DNA of 48,935 bases from JAAYJM01 sp964498585 (lineage in GTDB: Bacteria; Bacteroidota; Ignavibacteria; Kapaibacteriales; UBA2268): positions 1 to 48,935 of the forward strand of contig CAZCHH010000023.1 in NCBI GenBank assembly GCA_964498585.1. Reading direction: 5' to 3'. A program made the position numbers and the translations under genes. The number at the start of each line of letters is the position of its first letter. Position 1 is the first letter of the stretch. The notes beneath the pieces were generated by a model, which searched no databases, was not told the DNA's origin, and worked only from the letters and a program-made list of their open reading frames with translations. Shown here in pieces: positions 7,684 to 15,927 of the stretch.

Positions 7684-9036
7684 CTACTTTATTAAAAGAG
7701 ATGAATCGCCATAACTTAAGAATCTATAGTTATTTTCTAATGCTTCTTTATATACTTTTTTCCAGAAATCTTTTCCGAGAAAAGCAGCAACTAAAAGAAC
7801 TAAAGTTGTTTTTGGGAGATGGTAATTTGTTATGAGAGTGTCAACAATTCTAAATTTAAAACCGGGAACGATGAACAATGAAGTATCTGTATTAATGCTT
7901 TTTAAATTGTTATTTTTAATAAATTTGATAATTATTTTCAACGCTTCAGTATGATTAGGTATTAAATCTTTATAATCGAAAATATAACTATCCCACTGTG
8001 AAACAGATAAATGAAGCCCCATACTTATTTTAGCTGCAACAATAGGAAGTGATTCCAACACTCTAAGCGAAGTAGTTCCAGTTGCAATAATTCTTTTTTG
8101 CTTTTGCATTGCATCAAGAAGCTCTTCGATAGCATTTAGTGGAATAGAAAAGCTTTCCTTATGCATAGAATGTTCAAAAATATTCTCAGTTTGTATAGGT
8201 TTAAAGGTACCGATGCCTATATTTAAATTCAATTTAGCAATTTTTATATCATTTTGTATAATTTTATTCAAAATATCATCAGTGAAATGCAAACCGGCAG
8301 TTGGTGAGGCAACAGAACCGAACTCTTTCGCATAAACTGTTTGGTAGCGTGTTGCATCTTCTTCATCTGCTTTTCGTTTAATATATGGTGGGAGCGGAAC
8401 CTCGCCATAAGTTTTTAAAATGTCAGTGAAACTTAAATTTTCTTTATTCCATGAAAATTCAACTACAGCTTCGGCTCCTACTTTTTCAATTATTTTTGCT
8501 TTTAAAGAAATTTCTTCATCATTCAAATTGAATATAGCAGAAAATTCATCATTAAATCTAACTCTTTTGCCTCTGATAAGACAATTCCATAAAACTGAAT
8601 TTGAAGTATTTTTCTTCAGATTAATAGAATCAATTTTATCACTTTTTTCTGAATTTGGATTTACAAAAGAATTATTTGAATTTGATGTTAAATATTTATA
8701 ATTTTCATTAATAGAAGTAATTAAAACATCCATTTTAGGTTCAAGGCAAAAAATTTCAACTCGTCCCCCGTATTTTTTCTGAAAATGCAAACGTGCAGAA
8801 ATTACTTTTGTTTCATTTATAAAAAGTAAAGCGGGTTTTGGAAGTAAATCTGGTATTTCATAAAAATGATGATGCTTAATAGTTTGATTAAAACAATTAG
8901 CGAGTAGCAACTTACTTTGTTGACGATTTTCTAATGGCTTTTGAGCAATTTTTTCAGCTGATAAATCGAAATAATATTCTTCTAAATTTATGTTATTTAA
9001 AATTTTATCTAAGATTAAACTATTTTCAATTTCCAT
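7684..9036 (-). CDS. queA: tRNA preQ1(34) S-adenosylmethionine ribosyltransferase-isomerase QueA
   Basis: QueA transfers and isomerises the ribosyl group of SAM onto preQ1 in tRNA position 34, making epoxyqueuosine. Recognisable blocks are YFDLSAEKIAQKPLENR near the N-terminus, EVPLPPYIKR, QTVYAKEFGSVASPTAGLHFT, TTSLRVLES and LITNYHLPKTTLVLLVAAF near the C-terminus. At 450 residues it is about 100 longer than the E. coli enzyme. The extra length includes a low-complexity, Asn/Ser-rich insertion at about residues 110-150 in the beta-barrel part, plus extended loops. The ATG overlaps the end of the upstream HD phosphohydrolase gene by 11 bases, so the two are translated from one message. Confidence 0.95.
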   Translation of the reverse strand: MEIENSLILDKILNNINLEEYYFDLSAEKIAQKPLENRQQSKLLLANCFNQTIKHHHFYEIPDLLPKPALLFINETKVISARLHFQKKYGGRVEIFCLEPKMDVLITSINENYKYLTSNSNNSFVNPNSEKSDKIDSINLKKNTSNSVLWNCLIRGKRVRFNDEFSAIFNLNDEEISLKAKIIEKVGAEAVVEFSWNKENLSFTDILKTYGEVPLPPYIKRKADEEDATRYQTVYAKEFGSVASPTAGLHFTDDILNKIIQNDIKIAKLNLNIGIGTFKPIQTENIFEHSMHKESFSIPLNAIEELLDAMQKQKRIIATGTTSLRVLESLPIVAAKISMGLHLSVSQWDSYIFDYKDLIPNHTEALKIIIKFIKNNNLKSINTDTSLFIVPGFKFRIVDTLITNYHLPKTTLVLLVAAFLGKDFWKKVYKEALENNYRFLSYGDSSLLIK

Positions 9037-11254
9037 TTTTCAGATTCGAATTAGGTATTTCTTTATATTCAATTCTTTGGTGACTCATACCGGTAAGGTT
9101 TCTTAGACAAGTTAGTTTAATTGTCTGCAATTCTTTAAATGTAAGATTGCTTTCATCAAATTGGCCGTCAAGAAGTTTATCTTGAATAGATTTATCCAAA
9201 GCTTTAACAAATTTATCTTTTTCGTTGGAAGCAAGTCGGGAAATAGCTTCTGCGGAATCGCAAATCATTACAATAGCCGTTTCTTTTGAATTTGGTTTCG
9301 GTCCGGGGTAGCGATAATCACTTTCTTTAATTTCTAAATCGGGATTATCTTCGATTGCTTTTGCATAAAAATGCTTAATTAAAGAAGTGCCGTGGTGCAT
9401 TGGAATAAAATCTATTATACGTTGTGGCAAATCATATTCCTTTGCTAACTTTATTCCATCGTTTATATGCTGTTTAATTGAGTCTGCACTTTTTCTTGGA
9501 GTTAATAAATTATGCTTATTGTCAGAGTCAATTTGATTTTCTATAAAATATTCGGGTTTTGTAATTTTCCCAATATCATGAAAATAAGCTCCGACTCTTG
9601 TCAGAAGATTATTTGCACCGATTGCAATAGCACAGCGTTCCGCCACTACAGCCATTGCCATTGTATGTTGATAGCTGCCCGGAGCTGTTTCATTCATTTT
9701 TGTTAACAACGGATGATTTGTATTATTATATTCTGATAATTTCAAGTCAGTAGTAATTGAAGTCAATCTTTCCAATATGAATAGCAAACCGAAAGTAATA
9801 AAAGGAGCAAGAGCAGAATTTATTGCAGTAACTCCAAGGCGATATCCTATTGTAACTATATCTGCTGAACGTTCAAATCCAAAGGAAATTACTGGAATAG
9901 CAAAGCCGAGAAAAATATATAAAAATGATTGAAATATCTGAGTTCTGCTTTGGATATCTCTAACAGTGTATGCCGCAAGAGTACCAGCAAATAGCATAGC
10001 TGTTCCGGTATCGTAGTCATTTCCCCTTATGCCGGCTATCATTAATGCCATTGTAATTGTTATATAAAAAGCAGTTCTCGAATCAAATACTATTGCACAA
10101 AGCATCGAAAGTGAAGGTAAGAAAATGATAAATTCTATAGGGAAATTAACTGGTATTTCCAATGAAAGCCACGATAGGAAAGAAGCGATAACCAAAACTA
10201 TGCAAATAATAGACATTTGCATATTATCGTAAAAAATTCTTTTTCTTATATAAAATAAATAAATAACTAAAATTGATAAAAGAAACAATACATGACCAAA
10301 CCTTCCTATATATGTCCAGGGAGAGTAAGTTATTTCATTAAGCATAAATCTGGTACGATTATGAGAATTAATTTTTTGCAGTGTTTCAGATGATATCCTC
10401 TCTCCTTTTTCAACTATGATATCTCCTTTTTTCACAATACTTTCAGTTAAAGGTACCGAATTTGCAGCTATTTCTTCGTTTTGTTTGCTAAGTTCCTGTG
10501 AATACTTCAAATTAGGTAGTAATGCTTTAGATAAAAACTTAAATGCAATTTGCTGATAACCTTCCTGTAAGTTTTGCAAAAAATGTTTTTCTGCTTTTTC
10601 AGCAATACCATTTGAATCAGTTAAGTTATACGTAGGCAAAATAAATTCTTTATTATTTGAAGCGCGTACTAATATTTCATTTTTTTTAATATTTTCAGTG
10701 TTTATATCAACGAAACCAGTCTTATACATTTTATCGAAAAATTCCTGTATTACTCTTTGTATTTTTTTTAATTCACGTATTTTAACTTCTTTTTTTGTTG
10801 TTTCAGTTAATTTTGTATTTTTTGGATCAAGCAAATCAAAAATAGTATCATTTAGAATCTCGGATTTTTCAAGATAATCTTCAACAGCCGTATTAATCTG
10901 GTTAGATGCAATCAATGGAGCTGATTCATCAAGAATAAACACCGGGATAGCTTTACTTACAGCTTCATTTATATCCTTTTGAAGTTCTTCTTTTGATTTA
11001 TAAATTGGAAAAGTGAATTCAGCAACTAATGTTTTATTAGTCCAAACCATTCCACCAAATGAGCCCATTTCACTTATTTCATGAGATTTCTTATTGAAAT
11101 GAAATGAGAAAAAAAAAGTGCATATCAATATCGTAATAAAAAGTATTAGAAATTTAATCTGGATATTATGCCTTTTACCTTTATATTCGGAGTAAGAATT
11201 TGCTAATGCTTCATTCCTTAACTTACTAAATAATGTTTCTTTACTTTTGCTCAT
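9026..11254 (-). CDS. 7TM-HD family phosphohydrolase (PgpH/YqfF-like, probable c-di-AMP phosphodiesterase)
   Basis: A 742-residue membrane phosphohydrolase. The order is a short cytoplasmic tail, a TM segment at about 34-52, a long extracytoplasmic 7TMR-HDED region (about 55-315), seven closely spaced TM helices (about 315-510), then a cytoplasmic HD domain with the metal motif YFHDIGK (His559-Asp560) and a further HHGTSLIKHFY block. This is the architecture of PgpH, which hydrolyses cyclic di-AMP in Listeria. Activity here is inferred from the family. The start ATG at 11254 has no strong ribosome site. queA follows with an 11-base overlap. No c-di-AMP cyclase gene is in the window. Confidence 0.92.
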   Translation of the reverse strand: MSKSKETLFSKLRNEALANSYSEYKGKRHNIQIKFLILFITILICTFFFSFHFNKKSHEISEMGSFGGMVWTNKTLVAEFTFPIYKSKEELQKDINEAVSKAIPVFILDESAPLIASNQINTAVEDYLEKSEILNDTIFDLLDPKNTKLTETTKKEVKIRELKKIQRVIQEFFDKMYKTGFVDINTENIKKNEILVRASNNKEFILPTYNLTDSNGIAEKAEKHFLQNLQEGYQQIAFKFLSKALLPNLKYSQELSKQNEEIAANSVPLTESIVKKGDIIVEKGERISSETLQKINSHNRTRFMLNEITYSPWTYIGRFGHVLFLLSILVIYLFYIRKRIFYDNMQMSIICIVLVIASFLSWLSLEIPVNFPIEFIIFLPSLSMLCAIVFDSRTAFYITITMALMIAGIRGNDYDTGTAMLFAGTLAAYTVRDIQSRTQIFQSFLYIFLGFAIPVISFGFERSADIVTIGYRLGVTAINSALAPFITFGLLFILERLTSITTDLKLSEYNNTNHPLLTKMNETAPGSYQHTMAMAVVAERCAIAIGANNLLTRVGAYFHDIGKITKPEYFIENQIDSDNKHNLLTPRKSADSIKQHINDGIKLAKEYDLPQRIIDFIPMHHGTSLIKHFYAKAIEDNPDLEIKESDYRYPGPKPNSKETAIVMICDSAEAISRLASNEKDKFVKALDKSIQDKLLDGQFDESNLTFKELQTIKLTCLRNLTGMSHQRIEYKEIPNSNLKNGN

Positions 11255-11567
11255 TCTAATTTTTTAAATTATTTATTAACATCTAAAATACAAATATAAT
11301 AAAATAAAGGTATATTGGAGATTAATTAAACTAATAAATTTTCCGAATAATTAATAAATTTTTTCAATATAATTTTTATCAATTTTATTCTTCTCAATTT
11401 AAGAACTCCTGACTTCTCGTAGTTTCTTATTTCGCAGTCTTGTCATTCTAATCCCCCAGATAAAGAAAACCTTTATTTCAAAAGATATAACATAATTTTA
11501 TACTGCCCTTCTGAAACTCAAAATGAAGTAAGAACTTTATTTAAATAGAGATGACATAATTGAAACT

Positions 11568-11717
11568 GTCATTCTGACGGATGCCAGAATCCATCTTATT
11601 ATTCAACGTTATTCAATTTTAGCTATTTCAATGAAGCATTTGGGCTTGCCCAAATGTATCGTGAGCAAGCTCACTTGCTTTACCAAGATGGATTCTGGCA
11701 TACGCCAGAATGACAAG
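11568..11717. repeat. Full copy (E1) of a structured ~150-bp intergenic repeat
   Basis: The element begins GTCATTCTGACGGATGCCAG and ends with its near-inverse, the hairpin ATTCTGGC-ATAC-GCCAGAAT then GAC. Inside are two more hairpins, GCATTTGGGC-TT-GCCCAAATG and AGCAAG-CTCA-CTTGCT. The same order is found, in the same orientation, at 12844-12995 and, truncated, at 1-51. It encodes no protein; the structure is that of a REP/MITE-like element. Confidence 0.85.
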
Positions 11718-11955
11718 AAAAGATGTCATTGGTAACAATTTAAAACACATTTTTTTATAAACAGAATGCAACTACGTTGCTTTTTCTTCTTACTTCCCAA
11801 AAATTTCCCAATCTTTCAGAAAGTTTTGGTGGATTAAAGAAAGATGTCATTCATTAAATAAATGTTTTTCTTTGTCAGAGAATTTTTTATATTCAAATTT
11901 TGTTTATTATATTTTTATTCTTTTCGACAATTTTTACATAAATAAGGAATAAAAT

Positions 11956-11969
11956 CGACAAAAATGTCG
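11956..11969. promoter_or_regulatory. Inverted repeat CGACA-N4-TGTCG upstream of sigma-54-like boxes
   Basis: A perfect 5-bp dyad (CGACA AAAA TGTCG) lies 12 bases before the first sigma-54-like box. A related half-site TCGACAATTTTTACAT sits about 35 bp further upstream. It could be the binding site of an activator or repressor. The arms are short, so this is only suggestive. Confidence 0.35.
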
Positions 11970-11980
11970 TAATTAAATAT

Positions 11981-11997
11981 TTGGCACATTCATTGTA
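11981..11997 (+). promoter_or_regulatory. Sigma-54-like promoter box 1
   Basis: TTGGCACATTCATTGTA has the -24 GG and a -12 G exactly 10 bases apart and the TTGGCAC half of the RpoN consensus; the -12 element is TTGT rather than TTGC. A transcript would start near 12008 and have a leader of about 97 bases before the small T9SS gene. Confidence 0.45.
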
Positions 11998-12036
11998 ATA
12001 TTGATGAATAGTGAGTTTGCAGCTTTTTCTAATTTG

Positions 12037-12053
12037 TTGGCACATTGATTGTA
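12037..12053 (+). promoter_or_regulatory. Sigma-54-like promoter box 2
   Basis: TTGGCACATTGATTGTA repeats box 1 with a single change over the first 20 bases, 56 bp downstream, again with GG-N10-GT spacing. The predicted start near 12064 gives a 41-base leader to the ATG at 12105. The exact duplication of a spacing-sensitive motif makes a regulatory role more likely than chance. Confidence 0.5.
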
Positions 12054-12104
12054 ATAATACTTATAAGTTAATATTTTGTAAAACTTATAATTAAAGGATT
12101 AATT

Positions 12105-12644
12105 ATGAAAAAGCTCATATATCTAAGCACAGCACTAATAATAGCAGTATTCCTTACTTTACCTGTCGAAGCAATATCACAACCATACAACAATTGCGGA
12201 AATCCTTCTCAAGGTATTGGGCAAGGAAAAGGATATGGCAAAAAATTAGGTGTTTGCGATAGCACCCACAAAAGACTTCGTCTAAACTGCGATACCTGCA
12301 CAGTTAGAAAGTTCAATGGAAAAGGAAGAAATGCAGGTTATAAAGGGATGAACAAACAAGATGGAAGCTGCCTTTATATAAATAATATTAAATTAAACCC
12401 AGCTTATCCCAATCCGTTTCAAAGTTCAGTTTCCATTCCAATTACAATGACTGAATCTAATGATGTTTCAATCAAAGTTTATGATTTGAATGGAAATATA
12501 ATCTCAACATTACAGGATGGAATGCTTTCACAAGGAGACCATACTTTTACTTTCACTCCTTCTGATTTGACTCCGGGCAGATACATATACGTTGTAAAAT
12601 CTGGCGATTTAACCCGCTCAAGATATATTCACTATCAGCCATAA
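12105..12644 (+). CDS. Small Cys-containing T9SS type A sorting-domain protein
   Basis: A 179-residue secreted protein of unknown function. Residues 1-25 form a signal peptide (ends EAISQ). The mature N-terminal part (about 26-95) is short, Gly/Lys-rich and has six Cys (YNNCGN, GVCDST, LNCDTCTV, GSCLY), so it may carry disulfides or bind metal. Residues 98-179 are a T9SS type A sorting domain (LNPAYPNPFQSSVSIP ... VYDLNGNII ... PGRYIYVVKSG). Having a cargo of only about 70 residues is unusual for T9SS substrates. AAAGGA precedes the ATG. It has its own apparent sigma-54-like promoters upstream and a strong terminator downstream, so it is a single-gene transcript. Confidence 0.85.
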   Translation: MKKLIYLSTALIIAVFLTLPVEAISQPYNNCGNPSQGIGQGKGYGKKLGVCDSTHKRLRLNCDTCTVRKFNGKGRNAGYKGMNKQDGSCLYINNIKLNPAYPNPFQSSVSIPITMTESNDVSIKVYDLNGNIISTLQDGMLSQGDHTFTFTPSDLTPGRYIYVVKSGDLTRSRYIHYQP

Positions 12645-12667
12645 TCTAAACAAATACTAGAGAATTC

Positions 12668-12707
12668 AAGTCATCTTATAACTTTAAGTTATAAGATGAC
12701 TTTTTTT
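12668..12707 (+). terminator. Rho-independent terminator of the small T9SS gene
   Basis: A 15-bp perfect palindromic stem (GTCATCTTATAACTT / AAGTTATAAGATGAC, 12670-12700) is followed by seven T's. It lies 26 bases after the stop codon, a classic intrinsic terminator. Confidence 0.9.
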
Positions 12708-13136
12708 AATCCTATCTTTATGAAGCATAAATAAACAAAGACGTTTACTTTTTATAAAATGAACTTTTTTGTCATCGGATGACTGGCTGCCATTCGATGA
12801 CTTTAAGCTATATTATACAATTTCCAATTTTAAGTGTCTTAATGTCATTCATGCGTATGTCAGAATCCAACTTATTATTATTCAGCGCTATTCAATTTTA
12901 GCTATTTCGTTGAAGCATTTGGGCTTGCCCAAATGCTTCATAAGCAAGCTCATTTGCTTTACCAAGATGGATTCTGACATCCGTCAGCATTACACTTTTA
13001 GTGATGTCATCTCCATTTTAAATAAAAGTTTTCCTTTATTAGGGGGTTCAGCATTACAACCAAAATTCAATTTTCAAAATCAACATATACCATTTCCCAA
13101 TTTTATTCCTAATTTTGTAATTATTTGTTGAGGGAA
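12708..13136. other. Intergenic region upstream of dnaG with repeat E2
   Basis: The gap holds the second full repeat element (12844-12995) and a trailing outer arm GATGTCATCTCC at 13001-13012. A plus-strand frame open at 12769-13131 runs through the repeat and has no ribosome site, so I do not call a gene. The dnaG promoter is not evident. Confidence 0.5.
12844..12995. repeat. Full copy (E2) of the structured ~150-bp intergenic repeat
   Basis: Same order and orientation as the copy at 11568-11717, including the GCATTTGGGC-TT-GCCCAAATGC hairpin and the AGCAAGCTCA...TTGCT hairpin. The outer hairpin arms are more degenerate (GTCATTCATGCG at the left, GTCAGCATTAC at the right). The two copies flank the small T9SS gene as direct repeats. 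Confidence 0.85.
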
Positions 13137-15017
13137 ATGGCAAATTTAGAAGAAATAAAAGACGAAATACTGCAAAAACTTGATATAGTTGATGTAATCA
13201 GCGATTACGTAGATTTGCGTAAGCGTGGAGCTAACTATGTCGGTCTTTGCCCCTTTCATAATGAAAAAACACCTTCCTTCAATGTTTCTTCTGAAAAAGG
13301 TATTTACAAATGCTTCGGTTGTGGTGCTGCCGGTAATCTGATTACTTTCGTTATGGATTACGAAAAATTGAATTTTCAGGAGGCAATAAAAGCACTCGCC
13401 AAAAAAGCCGGCATCCAATATCAACTGACCAAAGAAACAAACAAGGAAGTAAGTAAATATGACCTTGCATATCAGGCACTTATTGCTGCAAGGGATTTCT
13501 TTGTTAAAACACTCAAAACAAATGCCGGGAATATTGCAACAGAGTATTACGTTCGGCGTGGCTTCACAAAAGATACTATAATAAAATTCGGCTTGGGCTA
13601 TTCACCAAACAGTTGGGATAGCTTAATAAACGAACTGCATAAAAAGGGCTTTTCAAATGAGGTGCTGCAAAATGCCGGGCTTATTATTAAGAAAGAGGAT
13701 AAAGATTCATTTTACGATAGATTTCGCGATAGAGCTATGTTTCCCATTCCAGATAATATGGGAAGAGTGATTGGCTTTGGTGCAAGGCGACTGAACGATG
13801 ACGATACGCAGCCAAAATATATAAATTCGCCTCAAAGTTTGGTTTACGACAAAAGCCGCTCGCTTTATGGACTTTACCATGCAAGAAACGAACTGCGAAA
13901 TAAAAAAGCTGCCATTCTCGTAGAAGGATATATTGACGTTATAACGCTTCATCAAGCTGGGATAACTAACGTCATTGCTTCAAGTGGCACATCTTTAACA
14001 TCAGAACAACTTGATATTTTAGCCAGATATGGAAAAAAGCTGTATTTGGTATTCGATTCAGATTCTGCTGGTGTAAAAGCAACTGACAGGGCGCTGGAAA
14101 TTGCTATAGAAAAGGGTTTTGATATATATATTTTGCAATTACCAAAAGGCGAAGACCCAGATTCATTTGTCAAAAACCACGGTGGCGAACTGTTTAATAT
14201 TTATTTAGATGGCTCGGTTTCTTTTCTTGAATTTAAAATAAACAAACTGAAAGAGGAAGGCAAACTCAATAATCCACAAAGTAAGGCGGAAGCAGCCCGC
14301 GACATTGTAAGAATAATTTCAAAAATCCCAGACCGACTGCAGCACGATGATTACATTGCAAATCTTGCCCGTTATATGAATTTCAGCGAGTTTCAACTTC
14401 AGCAAATTTATAAAGAAAAAAACGAAATAGAAAAAAAGGATAAAAAGCAAAAAAAGAGAGAAAATGTAGAACATCAAAAAGATAATGCTTTTCCTGTTCA
14501 GGAAATTGACGTTAATTTAAAGAGTAAATTACAAAAGGAGGAATATATCCTTTTGGAAACCTGCCTTGCAGAAACCGATGGAATAAAAACTCTTTTTAGT
14601 AATGAAAATTTCAATATGAATTTGATTATAAGCAGCGAAGGGAAGCGGCTTTTTACAATATTGGAAAATCTGTATTCGATTACTGATAATGTAGTAGATG
14701 AATTGATGGCAGATGAGTCTATTTCAGAAAGCGACAGGGATTTTCTTGTTAAACTTTCTTTTAAAGGGCATCAGTTCGATAAGAAGTGGGAAAAATATAT
14801 TGATACCGTTCCAACGATTGACATAAAAAAAACAATAAATGATACTTTAATCCGCCTGAGTATTAAGCAGCTTGATATTCAAATTCAGGAACTAATGCAA
14901 ATCCAAAAAGTTGCTCCTTTTGAAGAGCAACTTAAAGCAACTCAACAAATACAAGAACTTTCTAATAAAAAAATTAAACTGAACAAATCAATTCAGAAAA
15001 TTTTCAAAGAGAATTAA
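13137..15017 (+). CDS. dnaG: DNA primase DnaG
   Basis: DnaG makes RNA primers for replication. The CHC2 zinc ribbon is intact (Cys38, His41, Cys59, Cys62; core CPFHNEKTPSF). The TOPRIM fold shows VEGYIDV (Glu263) and VFDSDSAG (Asp307, Asp309), the metal ligands. A Lys/Glu-rich linker at about residues 430-455 leads to a C-terminal helicase-binding-like domain. The 626-residue length is normal. The frame extends 4 codons upstream to TTG codons, but the ATG at 13137 gives the usual spacing to the zinc ribbon; GAGGG ends only 2 bases before it, which is tighter than usual. tRNA-Pro follows 50 bases after the stop. Confidence 0.97.
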   Translation: MANLEEIKDEILQKLDIVDVISDYVDLRKRGANYVGLCPFHNEKTPSFNVSSEKGIYKCFGCGAAGNLITFVMDYEKLNFQEAIKALAKKAGIQYQLTKETNKEVSKYDLAYQALIAARDFFVKTLKTNAGNIATEYYVRRGFTKDTIIKFGLGYSPNSWDSLINELHKKGFSNEVLQNAGLIIKKEDKDSFYDRFRDRAMFPIPDNMGRVIGFGARRLNDDDTQPKYINSPQSLVYDKSRSLYGLYHARNELRNKKAAILVEGYIDVITLHQAGITNVIASSGTSLTSEQLDILARYGKKLYLVFDSDSAGVKATDRALEIAIEKGFDIYILQLPKGEDPDSFVKNHGGELFNIYLDGSVSFLEFKINKLKEEGKLNNPQSKAEAARDIVRIISKIPDRLQHDDYIANLARYMNFSEFQLQQIYKEKNEIEKKDKKQKKRENVEHQKDNAFPVQEIDVNLKSKLQKEEYILLETCLAETDGIKTLFSNENFNMNLIISSEGKRLFTILENLYSITDNVVDELMADESISESDRDFLVKLSFKGHQFDKKWEKYIDTVPTIDIKKTINDTLIRLSIKQLDIQIQELMQIQKVAPFEEQLKATQQIQELSNKKIKLNKSIQKIFKEN

Positions 15018-15067
15018 AAAAAGTTTGGAATTTAAAAGGAAAGTCCGTAATTTTGTATTCTATTATT

Positions 15068-15142
15068 CGGGGCGTGGCGCAGTCCGGTTAGCGCGCCTGT
15101 TTTGGGAGCAGGAGGCCGCAGGTTCGAATCCCGCCGCCCCGA
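15068..15142 (+). tRNA. tRNA-Pro (anticodon UGG)
   Basis: The acceptor stem CGGGGCG pairs with CGCCCCG (15135-15141), followed by discriminator A. The anticodon stem CCTGT/GCAGG closes a 7-base loop TTTGGGA with anticodon TGG, and the T arm contains GGTTCGAATCC. The CCA tail is not encoded (ACAT follows). The high GC of this block stands out against the AT-rich surroundings, as expected for a tRNA. Confidence 0.96.
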
Positions 15143-15927
15143 CATATTAAAATGTCTTTATTTCTGAATTTAACTTAAAACCACACCTTCCCTAATTTTT
15201 TATTTCTCAGTTTTGTAACTTTTTCATAATTGTTTCATTTAAAGAAAATATATTTGATTTTTAGTGTTATATAATGAAATATGAGTGGAAAGAGTTTAAA
15301 TTTTATTTTAAAATCTACTTTAAAAAAGGGGAAAAATTCGCTGAATTTTATATAAAATAAAAAATTATTAAAATAAAATTTTTTTAAATAAATTATTTTT
15401 TTTATATTGCAAAATAAGGTGCATTTTCTAAAAGTCAATAAATATCAACGTGTAATAAAACATTAAAAGTTATTTGTAACAAGATGGAAAAATATTTAAT
15501 TACAGATATCATATAATAATGTAATTAGTTCTTTATTATTTAATTTTATATGTCATTTTGCATCCAAATTACAAATGTAAGATTTAAATACTTATGACAT
15601 TATTTTTAACTTTCGCAAAGCCCAATATGCTTACGAAAGTGAAATCGGAATAACAGACAAAGTTAAAGATGACATTAGTAAGCATAGCAAAGAATCTATC
15701 TTTAGATTTAAAGATAAACTTGATTCTTGGATTTAACAAAACGGCAATTTTTAGAACTCATTTTTTAGTTATTTAAAATAAAATTAAAACTTTATTCGAT
15801 TAATGTAAAATATTGAAAATAAAAAAAAGAAATTAAAAAATATTAGCTTTTTTAGTGAGCAGTAGAAAACCTACTAAGATTAAAAATAAAAACAATAAAA
15901 ATTTACCAACTTATTTATGGAGGTTTT
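15143..15927. other. AT-rich intergenic region with a hairpin, no gene
   Basis: This 785-bp gap shows no credible coding frame. A hairpin pairs ACTTTCG (15609-15615) with CGAAAGT (15634-15640). Fragments such as GTCATTTTGCATCC, ATGACATTAG and ATCTTTAGATTTAAAGAT around 15550-15715 resemble decayed palindromic repeats. A strong ribosome site (TGGAGGT) sits at its right end for the next gene. Confidence 0.45.

Larger units (their letters stand above)
11255..12104. other. Long regulatory and repeat-filled intergenic region
   Basis: There is no gene in this 850-bp gap. It holds degenerate repeat arms (about 11440-11540), the full repeat element 11568-11717, a Phe/Lys-codon-poor AT-rich tract, an inverted repeat at 11956-11969 and two sigma-54-like boxes at 11981 and 12037. 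The divergent HD-phosphohydrolase promoter must lie near 11260-11350, but no motif is clear. Confidence 0.5.

Noticed and set aside
11568..12995. Complete insertion sequence or composite transposon
   Set aside because: There is no transposase gene between or within the repeats; only a structural cassette can be claimed.
12769..13131. A 120-codon plus-strand frame upstream of dnaG
   Set aside because: It runs through repeat element E2, has no ribosome site or family likeness, and follows the repeat's sequence rather than any codon pattern.
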